64,000 nt of DNA, taken from NCBI RefSeq assembly GCF_036898095.1, contig NC_090739.1, positions 104,542,386-104,606,385 on the forward strand, in the 5' to 3' direction. Shown here one piece after another: positions 23,538 to 33,020 of the stretch. The notes under the pieces are model-generated. The model made no database searches. It saw only the letters and a program-made list of their open reading frames with translations, and was not told the DNA's origin. Every line of letters starts with the position of its first letter. The first letter of the stretch is position 1. Made by a program: the position numbers and the translations under genes. The stretch is from Palaemon carinicauda (lineage: Eukaryota; Arthropoda; Malacostraca; Decapoda; Palaemonidae).

Positions 23538-24811
23538 TCAGCGCTGTAGCGAACCGGTCCACAGAGGGGAGCCCCACCGAGTCAGGAATTTGTAGGCTAC
23601 CTGAGGATCCAAAGACCACTCGGTATGTGGTGTCTGTGTCGCACTGCTCAGACTGTTGGCGAGCCCATTCCTTTGCCTGGAATCAAGCGAGCTGCTAAGG
23701 TGATCGAGGGGAATTCGGGCCATCTCGGTATCTCTACCACAGGAAGGGATGGCTGTACTGAAAAGTACCTCCCTGTCTGAGCATGTAAGCCATCACTGTG
23801 GTGTTGTTGATCCTCACAACCACAGAGTAGTCCGCCAGGCTTGGTGGAGCTACTGAAGTGCCAGAAACACGGTTTCCATCTCTAGTAGGTCTAGAGAAGG
23901 TACTTCCTGGTTCTGACCACCGGCCTGAGGTCCCGCGGTTCAGAACGTGGGCCCCCCCCCCTTTCTTTGACGCGTCCGAAAACAGCATCAAGTTTGGGGG
24001 GAGGACGAGAAGGTCCACTGCCTATTGTAGATTCTCGTCTGCTTCCCACCATTGGGGGTCCGTCTGTTCCGGTTGTCCCCTAGGGATCCAGGCATCCGGA
24101 GCGTCGTGTCCCGGACTCCACCGCGCCCTGAGTCGCCACTGGAGAGAACTCATCCTGAGGCGACTGTTGCTATCCTGTCGTCTGAAGGGAAGGCTTCGGG
24201 AGATCGGGAGATTGATGTCTAAGACCATGCCTAGGTATACCAGACTCTGAGAGGGCTGCGGGGAGGACTCCTCGAGGACCACCATGATCCTAGAACTTGG
24301 CAAAGTCCGAGGAACTTGTCCCGATGGCGAAGAAGGGATGCCCTCGAGTCTGCTAGGATCAGCCAGTCACCCAGGAAACGGAGGGGACGGGTGCCGATCC
24401 TGTGAGCCCATGAAGAGATCAGAGTGGAAGCTTCGGCGAACACTTGAGGTGCCGTGAAGAGACCGAAGCACGGCACCTTGAACTGGTATATCCGCCTTCC
24501 CGGCAAACTCCAAAGTACTTCCTTGAAGACGGGTGGACCGGGATCGGAAGTACGCGTCCTACCGGACCAGTGTACACATGTAGTCTTGTGGTCTCACCGC
24601 AAGACTGACCACGTCTGCCATCGCCACGCTGAACGGAGACTGTTTGACAACCCCGTTCAGAGTTGAGAAGTCGATGACCGGTCTCCAGCCTCCAGACGCC
24701 TTCTCCCAGGGAGGAGACGATTAAGGAAGCCTCAGGACCCGTTGGCCACCTCTTGGAGGGAGCGCACTTCAACATGGACTGGACTTCTGCCCGGAGGGCC
24801 CGTCCCCTCAC
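23538..24811 (-). pseudogene. DIRS-A reverse transcriptase / RNase H, fragmented
   Basis: Frames 24811-24419, 24506-24231, 24303-24022, 24018-23734 and 23723-23538 together follow the B polyprotein. The RT catalytic box reads FLGDWLILA instead of YLDDWLILA. RNase H keeps FSDASKKGGGAH but reads NNTTVMAY where the catalytic Asp is expected. At least four frameshifts are implied. Confidence 0.8.
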
Positions 24812-24911
24812 CGATCCCTACCCAGGGAGGAGGGAGGGGCTCGATACCGACCGGGACTATTGAAGGAGGCAAGCTCAGAGAGCTGGCCCTCGGCCTTGTC
24901 TCTGGCACTTT

Positions 24912-25864
24912 TCATTCCTTGAGACCAGGGCAAGCTGCACTGGCCCAAGGGAGTCCTTGGGTGGTGTAGATTCGGTCCCGGACCGTATCCTTCCCTTTAC
25001 GAAGAGGAATCTCTGGATCTGGGGTCCCCTTGAGGTTTCTCCTGAGGGTCAGGATCTGCCGGAACGCAAGTTCCGACCCTTGGAGCTTCTCCTCCTGATA
25101 GACTGGCAGCGAGGTCTCCCGTCCCCGGAGGCTCTTCCTGGGGAGACTCGTAGACATGCTCCAAGGGTCCATCTGGTTCCTGTCGGGTCCTTGTGGAAGA
25201 CTGGGCCTTCGGTTCCCTCCTAGGAGAGAAACAGGACTCCAGCAATGAAGGATGTAAGGCTTTCGCCCCCTCCGCACGCGAAGATTTCTCAGGAAGAGGC
25301 GGGGATTCCCCCTATGGTGTGATGGGGGAGAGGACCGGATCTTCCGACCCTCCTGGGGATGGGTAACGCTCATCCGCAGGGGAGGGGGGAAGAAGTCTGA
25401 GGAGGGCTCATCGCCTGCGTAAGGACTCGCGAAGGGACAGGATAGTCCTTGGAGGAGATACCCTGCCACGGATTCCTCTCCCCCTCTTCAGGGGGAGAGG
25501 AAGTTGCTACTGATTAGTGACCCCAGTCAGAAGGCACAGGCTCATCGCCTGCGTAAGCGCTCTGACGACGGCGTCCCACCAGGGTTGCCGACCGACCGTC
25601 GCGCTGACAAGTAATCCCTCTGGAGGGAAGAGGATCGTTTGATCCCTTGGAGGAGTTGACACATGAGGGTTCGCCCGTAGAGAATCTGCAATGAAGGGAG
25701 AAGGGACCTTTGACCTGTCCGGAAACCTCCCCCCTCTGGAGAGGGCGCTGCTCTGCGCTGCGGGGAGGGAAATGCGAAGGTGGCCTGACCGCCATAATCC
25801 TTAACGTAATTAGGGTGCGATCGTGTTGGAGAACGGTGCGCCGATCACGCTGGTGATTGTGCAA
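24912..25864 (-). pseudogene. DIRS-A Gag remnants
   Basis: The frame 25469-24912 and overlapping 25245-24997 include FSPRREPKAQSS and EPPGTGDLAASLSGG, matching IPPRREPKDSK and ETLGTGDLAASRQGG of B Gag. 25864-25514 carries basic and Ser-rich text upstream. Frames are disrupted. No Cys-rich N-terminal module is visible at the 5' side of A, where B and C have it. Confidence 0.65.
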
Positions 25865-25879
25865 AAAGCACAGATCTGG

Positions 25880-27010
25880 GTAGCGCGTGAATGAAACGTG
25901 CGTAGCATTATAACCGCGCTCGCACGCATGCGTACCCGTGTGAGAATGGGCGTATCGGCGATCGCGCGGGGAACCATCGGTGCCCGCGTGGGCGTATCAG
26001 CGATCGCGCGGGGAACCATCGGTGCCCGCGTGGACGATCCCCGCGCTTCCGCGCGTATGAAGATCGTCGGCGCTTGCGCGCGAAAGAAGATCGTGGGCGA
26101 TTGCATGGGAAACCATCCCACGCACGGACGATCTCGACGACAGAAGATCGCCAGTGCTTGCGCGCCGTCGGCGATTGCGCGTGGGAAACCATCCCACGCG
26201 CGGAAGAAATAAACGCGGACGATCTTCGGCGCCTACGCGTGTACGAAGATCGTCGGCGCTAGCGTGAGAGAAGATCGTCGGTGATAGTGAGCGGGAAACC
26301 ATTGGTGCCCGCGCGCGTATGACCTCCGGCTATGTAAGACGATCGTTGGTGATTCGCGCGAGCACGGACGATCTTCGGCGCTCATGCGTGTGCGAAGATC
26401 GTCGGCGCTCGCGCGCGAGAGAAGATAGTCGGCGATCGCGTGCGGGAAACCCTCGGTGCCCGCACGCGGACTATCTACGACGATCGCGCGCGGACGATCC
26501 GTGATGATCGCGCGCGGGCAACCATCCCACCCGTGGACGAGTGGAAAACCGCCCGAGGACGAGCGGGAAACCGCACGCGGATGATCTGCGATGATCGCGT
26601 GAGTCTCGATGGTCGCGCGCGGGAATCCATCCCGCGCACGGAACGATCTTCGGCGCTTGCGCGCCTAGCGTTGGATCCGAAGATCGTCGGCCAGCGGCCT
26701 TCGACGACCGCGTGCGGGAAACCGCTCGCGGACGGACCTCGAAGATCACGCGCGGGAAACCAACCCGCGCGTAGGACGATCTTCGGCGCTTACACGCATT
26801 ATGAAGGTCGTCGGTGCTTGTGCGCCTAGCGCGTATCAGAAGATCGTCGGCTAACAATCTCCGACGATCGCGAGCGGGAAACCGCACGCGGAAGGGCCTC
26901 GAAGATCGCGCGCGGGAAATCATCCCGCGCGGACAATCTTCGGCGCTTACGCGCGAGTGAAGATCGTCGGCCCTTGTGCGTCTAGAACGCAACAGAAGAT
27001 CGTCGGAGAG
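25880..27010. repeat. GC-rich degenerate tandem repeat in DIRS-A
   Basis: Units of roughly 60-90 bp are built from GAAGATCGTCGGCGC, its near inverse GACGATCTTCGGCGC, and GCGCGGGAAACCATCCCGCG. The block is rich in CpG and GATC and contains many short inverted repeats. It sits where B and C have the RSPARQ-coding repeats, so it is probably their diverged counterpart. All six frames are largely open because of composition; ORFs there are not evidence of protein. Confidence 0.8.
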
Positions 27011-27142
27011 AAGGTTGAAGGATCAGCTAACTCGTAGATCAGGAACTGGGATGTGTCCCTAAAAGGGAGGGCATCCCCTGAAGAGGACCAAGGCAGGTCT
27101 GCTTCAGAGCCGACGATCAACTGTAAGTACTGTACTGCTAAA

Positions 27143-28125
27143 CACTCCGAGGAGTGGTCTCTGTGAGAGACCTTTCCCGTGAACGGGAGACGTGTCCTTC
27201 GTAGAAGAGACTTAAAGACACCGCAGGCTGAACTGCTGGTGAGCGCCTGTGCGCTATCTCAGGAACCCCAACGATGTGCGCTAATGCGCAGGGAACGTTG
27301 GTAGCAGCCTGATTGAAATACTGGAACAAGGTGTCTCTGGAAGGCAGTCTCAGGAACAGCAGGAACAGCAGCCGAGCGCTAGCGCGCAAGGGAACATTGG
27401 CGCGCAGGGATACCTGGCGCATAAGGGACTTACTCACGGTGTGAGAAAGCCTCTCCTGCCCCGGAGGGAGCAGCCCGTTGGATAACGGGGAGCGTGGGCG
27501 CCCAAAGCACGTCAGCAGTCAGGAACGGATACAGCAGGTCAGCAGGTCCACTGAGGGGACGAGAGACCAAAGGTCTAACGTAGCCTGAGTAGCGAGGCCC
27601 CGAGGGGATGAGTTGTGAGACCCCGAAGGGTCAGCGCAACGAGAAACCGAAGTTTCCCCGTCACTAAACACCGAAGTGTTAGTGACTGAACAGCAAGCTG
27701 TTTCAACAGGAACAATCCTCCGAAGAGGAGTCTCTATGAGTGGCCTCTCTCGCGAACGAGAGAGGTGAGCACTTCGTAGAAGAGACTGGTGATGGAGCCC
27801 CAAAGGGCCATGAGATCAGCTGACGTAAACAGGAACAATCCTCTGGAGAGGAGTCTCTGTGAGTGTCCTCTCACGCGAACGGGAGGAGACACTTCGTAGA
27901 AGAGACAAAAGGAGCAATCCTCCAAAGAGGAGCCCTTAGTGCGGCCTCCCTCGCGAACGAGAGAGGTCAAGACTGATCTTGCAGCTGCTCAGCCCCTTGA
28001 GCGTAGCTAAAGAAGCGACCGCTCAGCCCCGAGAGCATAGTCGCTTGTACCATGGTCCGGCCTTGCAACCGCTCAGCCCCTTGAGCAAGTCACAAGGGCG
28101 GTCGCTCAGCCGCAAGAGCAAAACT
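27143..28125. repeat. Hairpin-bearing repeats in DIRS-A 5' region
   Basis: A block of GAGGAGTCTCTGTGAG, CCTCTC..CGAACG..GAGAGG and CTTCGTAGAAGAGAC recurs near 27143, 27718, 27838 and 27908. Near 27985-28110 GCTCAGCCCCTTGAGC-type hairpins recur about four times. Most units form perfect or near-perfect short stems. Confidence 0.65.
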
Positions 28126-29026
28126 GCCTAAGGACCAGGAAAGGGTAAGAAGGGAAGTTAACTAACTATCCTGGAGGCGAACCTCCTTATCGTTCTAGGA
28201 TGCACTGAAGAGCTGACAGTAGTCACGGGGGAGCTTCTAAGAGAAGGGAACGCCCCTGACGATGTCCTAGAGAGACGGCAGCGACAGCAGACTCCCCAGG
28301 CATAAACAGGACAGCTCTGCTTCGAAGGCACACTACAGGCACAAAGAAACAGCATCGTAAACTGGGAAATAAAAATGAACAATTATTTAACAGAAATTCC
28401 CCCGGGTGAACTCCGAAGAGAAACCCCGAGGGAAAGTAAAACATAAGAACGAAAGTAGGTATGCGCCCTCCTCCCCCACTGACATGCACGGGTGAGGGGG
28501 GGGGGACGAAACTTAACAAAAACTGGAATTATAACATTATAATTATGCAACTGACTTTGAATGTTCCAAGGATCACAGACCCCCGAAGGGACGTGATCCC
28601 CGAGCTGAAAAGTTAAAAAATACAATTATATTCATAAAAACAATTGAGACAAATAAAACGAAATAGCGACTCGGCCCGAGAAGCTATAGTAGCCGCAGTA
28701 CGGAGTAAGAGGTGAACGACATCGAGAGAGGGGCCGTACTCCACAAAGGAAACCATGGTGGCCTAGGAGTGAACGGCTGTGACCAAGAAGAGAATCGTGG
28801 TGGCCTTGGCTAAGCCGGCGAACACTCTCGTAGACGTACACAACACACACCGCACAACACTGAAAGCAAAGGAAACTTACTATTTTCTATACACAAGAAT
28901 ATATATATAAACATCTATAATGTTTAAATATATTAAGTGTAAGAAAAGGTAAGTTAAAAAGACAAAAGAATAATGGCCGTCAAGTGAGGATGGAAGCGGA
29001 GACATCCGAACGCCATCATAGCCAAA

Positions 29027-29199
29027 AGTAAAGTGAGCCTTTCACCGGTGCGTGTGAGGGAAGTGGTAGCAAGCTACCCCCCGCTAACTAGCGGAGGGGT
29101 AGTAAACCATCGTTAAAATTCTTAGGGCTCGTCATTCAGCTCCGCCGAAGTAATTACCCCATGTAAATAGCATGGTTTGTATTTCAGTTACGGAACAAA
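29027..29199. repeat. DIRS-A right (5') inverted terminal repeat
   Basis: Inverse of 21426-21630. It ends GTTACGGAACAAA and is followed after one base by the start of DIRS-B. Confidence 0.9.
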
Positions 29200-29200
29200 A

Positions 29201-29407
29201 TGACAAATTCGGAGATAATTTGTATTTTTCCTAACCATACAAACCTTAGCTATTTACATAGGGTATTACTTTCGGCGTAGCTGAAATGACGAGCCATTAG
29301 ATCTTTAACGAGGGTTAACTACCCCCCGCTAGTTAGCAGGGGGTAGGGAAGGGGTAGCTTGCTACCCCTCCCGCCCCCACACACCCGTGAGTTGTCTCAC
29401 TTCACTT
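29201..29407. repeat. DIRS-B left (3') inverted terminal repeat
   Basis: It starts TGACAAATTCGG, contains two GC-rich hairpins (CCCCGCTAGTTAGCAGGGG-like and GGGGTAGCTTGCTACCCC) and ends at CTCACTTCACTT. Confidence 0.92.
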
Positions 29408-29445
29408 AGAGGTAGGACTTGACTTGGGGGACAGGGCTGGCGGGC

Positions 29446-29547
29446 AAATAGCTAAGGTTTGTATGGTTAGGAAAAATACAAATTATCTCCGAATTTGTCA
29501 TTTGTTCCGTAACCGAAATACAAACCCCGCTATTTACATAGGGTGAC
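29446..29547. repeat. DIRS-B internal complementary region
   Basis: Reverse complement of both edges joined at GAATTTGTCATTTGTTCC. It is identical to the left edge over the matched part and has two mismatches to the right edge. A deletion of about 10 bp relative to A and C shortens its outer side. Confidence 0.9.
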
Positions 29548-29851
29548 TTACCCCTTAGGAAGGGCGGAAAGTCCCCAGCCTTACTGGCTTTTGGGTTTAC
29601 CCGGGGACCCGAAATCCGAGTGAGCTGCACCTCGCACTTTTTGTTGCTTGCTACGAATGTGCGGCCTACATAAGTTGTGTGTGGAGGAAGTTGTGACTCA
29701 TCCTAGGAAGTTGACCAGGAGTTCTTTAGATAGAAATCTAGGCTAGGACGTTCCCAATACCACCTCGTCAGGGTATGGGGGACGCAAACAGTATTACAGC
29801 TAATATTAGGAGCACAAGGGAGCATGGTTTACCTGCAGAGGTTGAGGTCAG

Positions 29852-31312
29852 CTATGCAGAGACCAGGATGCTGCTTTCCCCAAGGGAGGGGAGAATGAAG
29901 AAAGAAGTAAGGGCCAGACATACTCTTTCAATCACGCAGACTAAAACCGGGTAACAATGCCCCCAACCTTCTGCTACCTGTCCATTAAGGAGCCTGAGGT
30001 TAGACCAGCTGTTGTGTGGCTGCACAACAGCTGGTCTAACCTCAGGGCCAACAGAGAAGGTATCGAGGCTCCTGTGGGTCACGTCATGCAGGTAGTGGGC
30101 TGTGAGGGTCGTTTGGAGCTTCCACACCCCAGCTTGCAAGACCTGCGTCACAGAGAAATTTCTCTTGAAAGCCAGGGACGTAGCGATGCCCCTGACATCG
30201 TGCGCTCTAAGGCGACGTGACGGAGGAGGGTCAGCATTCAAGGCGTGTTGAATAACCTTCCGAATCCAGGCCAAGATGGTGTTCTTGGTGACCCTCCTCT
30301 TCGTCCTTCCTGTGCTAACAACTAACGCTTGCACATGAGGACGGACTGCAGCTGTTCTTTTCAAGTAACGCCTCAGACTCCTCACTGGGCAAAGTAACAG
30401 ATGGTCTGGGTCACTTGTTACAGAACGAAGACTCGTTACCCCGAAGGAGTCGAACCTAGGGTCTGACATCCCAGGGTTCTGAGTCTTGGCAACAAACTCA
30501 GGGACGAACCTGAACGTTACCTCCCCCCATTCCCTTGAATGGGCGACGTCGTAAGAAAGACTATGAAGTTCACTGACACGCTTGGCCGAGGCCAAAGCGA
30601 GCAGGAAAGCCGTCTTCCAAGACAGGTGGCGATCAGACGCCTGGCGTAATGGTTCAAACGGAGCTCTCTTCAGAGCCCTAAGGAACTGAACCACGTTCCA
30701 AGGAGGAGGTCTTACTTCTGACTGAGGGCAGGTAAGCTCATAGCTGCGTATGAGTAGGGAAAGTTCTAACGAAGAGGAAATGTCCACTCCTTTCAGCCTA
30801 GAAGCCAGGCTTAAGGCTGAGCGATAGCCTTTCACCGCCGGAACTGAAAGACGCATTTCCTCCCCTAAATACATAAGGAACTCCGCTATTGCTGGAATAG
30901 TGGCATCGAGCGGAGAGATACCCCTCCCACGACACCAACCACAGAAGACTTTCCACTTCGCCTGGTAGACTCCGATAGAGGACTTATACAGGTGGCGAGA
31001 CATCCTGTCCGCAACCTGTTGCGAAAATCCTCTCTCCGTGAGGAGACGCTGGATAGTCTCCAGGCGTGAAGCCGAAGCGACGCTACGGCTTTGTGGAAGA
31101 TGTTGCTGTGTGGTTGTCTGAGTAGCTCGTGTCGTGGGGGGAGTTCCCTCGGAAGCTCTGTCAGGAGCTGCAGAAGGTCCGGGAACCATTCCGCGTGATG
31201 CCATAGCAGAGCTACAAGAGTCGTGGAGAGATTGACCGATAGTCTGGTCTTGTTGAGCACCCTTCTCATCAGACAGAATGGTGGGAAGGCGTAAACGTCG
31301 ATGTTGTCCCAC
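29852..31312 (-). CDS. DIRS-B tyrosine recombinase
   Basis: This 486-aa ORF integrates the circular element DNA. The N-terminal 60-80 residues overlap the RT frame and may not be native. Residues about 85-200 form the core-binding part (LETIQRLLTERGFSQQ; AVKGYRSALSLASRLKG). The catalytic domain has Arg245 in AKRVSEL, His371-x-x-Arg374 in HDVRG, Trp397 and the nucleophile Tyr407 in GVWKLQTTLTAHYL. The last 70 residues after SLDTFSVG run through a hairpin duplication at 29993-30046 that C lacks, so the native C-terminus is uncertain. No frameshift is seen in the domain; it is one of the two best-kept genes here. Confidence 0.9.
   Translation of the reverse strand: MGQHRRLRLPTILSDEKGAQQDQTIGQSLHDSCSSAMASRGMVPGPSAAPDRASEGTPPTTRATQTTTQQHLPQSRSVASASRLETIQRLLTERGFSQQVADRMSRHLYKSSIGVYQAKWKVFCGWCRGRGISPLDATIPAIAEFLMYLGEEMRLSVPAVKGYRSALSLASRLKGVDISSSLELSLLIRSYELTCPQSEVRPPPWNVVQFLRALKRAPFEPLRQASDRHLSWKTAFLLALASAKRVSELHSLSYDVAHSREWGEVTFRFVPEFVAKTQNPGMSDPRFDSFGVTSLRSVTSDPDHLLLCPVRSLRRYLKRTAAVRPHVQALVVSTGRTKRRVTKNTILAWIRKVIQHALNADPPPSRRLRAHDVRGIATSLAFKRNFSVTQVLQAGVWKLQTTLTAHYLHDVTHRSLDTFSVGPEVRPAVVQPHNSWSNLRLLNGQVAEGWGHCYPVLVCVIERVCLALTSFFILPSLGESSILVSA
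29993..30046. repeat. Perfect 24-bp inverted repeat, 6-bp loop, in DIRS-B recombinase 3' end
   Basis: CCTGAGGTTAGACCAGCTGT plus four bases is followed by TGGCTG and the exact inverse. A and C have only the first arm followed by unrelated sequence (CACCACAGGGCCGATAG). It is therefore a private inverted duplication in B, of the kind made by template switching. Confidence 0.88.
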
Positions 31313-32940
31313 CTCTGCTGAAAATCATCTTGCCAGAGAGCCTTGGGGTCTGGGACTGGAGAGCAGTACAGGGGCAGCTTGAAATTCAAGGCTGTCGCGA
31401 ACAGATCTCCTGTTGGAGAACCCCACAAAGTCAGGACTTTGTTGGCTATCTGAGGATCCAAAGACCACTCGGTACTCACTATCTGCGTCGCTGTGCTCAG
31501 ACTGTCGGCGAGCACATTCCTCTTGCCAGGAATGAAGCGAGCCGAAAGTGTGACCGAGTGGACTTCGGACCACCTCAGAATCTCTACTGCAAGATGGGAT
31601 AGCTGTTGAGAAAAGGTACCTCCCTGCTTGTTGATGTAAGCCACTACCGTGGTGTTGACGCTCATCACCACTATGGAGTGGCCCGCCAGGGTCCGTTGGA
31701 ACTGTTGAAGAGCCAGGAAAACGGCCTTCATTTCTAGCAGGTTGATGTGGAGGTACCTTTCTGATTCTGACCAGAGGCCTGAGATCCTTTGGTTCAGAAT
31801 GTGGGCCCCCCACCCTTCATTTGACGTGTCCGAAAACAGAGTCAAATCCGGGGGGAGGACGAGAAGATCCCCTCCCTTTCGAAGGTTCACGTCGTTCAGC
31901 CACCACCGAAGGTCCGTCAGTTCCGTTGATCCTATAGGAACTAAAAAGTCCGGAGAATCGGAGCCTTGATTCCACCGGGACTTTAGCCGCCATTGCAGGG
32001 ATCTTATCCTGAGGTGACTGTTTGGAACTAGACGTGCCAAGGAGGAAAGGTGGCCTAGAAGACGTAACCATGATTGGGCCGGAAGCTCTTCCCGCCTGAG
32101 GAAAGGTTCTGCGACCCTCCTCAGCCTTGCTATCCTGTCGTCTGATGGAAAGGCTTTGTGGAGAGCGGTGTCTAATATCATGCCTAGATATACCAGTCGT
32201 TTCGTCGGAAGCAGAGAGGACTTCTCAAGATTTACCATGATCCCCAGATCTCGGCAAACCTCCAGAAGCCTGTCCCGGTGTCGAAGAAGGGTCGACTCCG
32301 AGTCTGCTAGGATCAGCCAGTCGTCCAAATAACGGAGGAGACGTATGCCATTCCTGTGCGCCCAAGACGAGATCAGTGTGAACATTCTGGTGAACACCTG
32401 AGGTGCTGTGGAGAGACCGAAACACAGCACCTTGAACTGGTAGATCTTGCTGTCTAGGCTGAATCTCAAGTACTTCCTGGAAGATGGAAGGATTGGGATC
32501 TGGAAGTACGCGTCCTTCAGATCCAGTGTGCACATGAAGTCTTGGGGTCTCACTGCAAGTCTGACCGTGTCCGCTGTCTCCATGCTGAACGAAGTTTGTT
32601 TGACAAACTTGTTCAGGGCTGAGAGATCGATGACCGGCTCCAGCCTCCAGACGCCTTCTTTACAAGAAAGAGTCAACTGAAGAAGCCTGGGGAGCCGTCG
32701 TCGACCTCCTGGAAAGCATCCTTCTTGAGTATGGTCTCGACTTCTGCCCGAAGGGCTAACCCCTTTGCCGATCCCATGGCATAGGAGTTCAGCGACACTG
32801 GATTCGCTGTCAGGGGAGGTGGAGATGTCGTGAATGGGATGCGATAACCTTGGCCGATCACAGAGACCGTCCAAGAATCGGCCCCAAGTTGCTGCCACCT
32901 GTGCATGCAACTTTCCAGGCATCCCCCCACAGGTGGACAC
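30886..32940 (-). pseudogene. DIRS-B RT / RNase H / methyltransferase-like polyprotein
   Basis: 684-aa ORF; true coding in this frame starts near residue 101. RT: CTLDLKDAYFQIP, YQFKVLCFGLSTAP and YLDDW at 204-208, catalytic residues intact. RNase H: LFSDTSNEGWGAH (Asp371) and MSVNTTVVAYINKQGG, where C has Asp in place of Val428 (GAC to GTC at 31657-31659). Residues 510-620 (DLFATALNFKLPLYCSP, VYAFPPFCLM) correspond to the Dam-like adenine-methyltransferase segment known from DIRS elements, with FPPF in place of the usual D/N-PP-Y/F. Upstream coding (33020-32673) ends at a TGA where C has CGA, and a one-base loss near 32638 shifts the frame. It overlaps the recombinase ORF by 427 nt. Confidence 0.85.
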
Positions 32941-33020
32941 ACGGGGGGATTGCCGATCCTAGCGCTTGCGGCCTCGGCCGCTGCCCCTAGGATTCTTCCC
33001 TCCCCTAGAGGACTTGCCAC
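32673..33020 (-). pseudogene. DIRS-B RT N-terminal extension
   Basis: This 115-aa frame matches the start of the C polyprotein: CPPVGGCL, WQQLGADSWTVSVIGQGYRI, ALRAEVETILKKDAFQEV, ending SPGFFS at a TGA (C reads SPGFFSRLFLVKK). It overlaps the Gag ORF end (32959) by about 60 nt in the +1 frame, the same arrangement as in C and E. Confidence 0.78.

Larger units (their letters stand above)
21426..29199 (-). mobile_element. DIRS-A, degraded full-length DIRS, left member of a tandem pair
   Basis: 7.8 kb bounded by inverted terminal repeats (21426-21630, 29027-29199) with an internal complementary region (21677-21778). Gene order on the minus strand is gag, RT/RNase H, recombinase. Its edges differ from its internal region at six positions over about 95 bp, against two in B and one in C, so A is the oldest of the three. 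It abuts DIRS-B head to tail one base away. Its left flank is the Gypsy RT gene. Confidence 0.88.
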
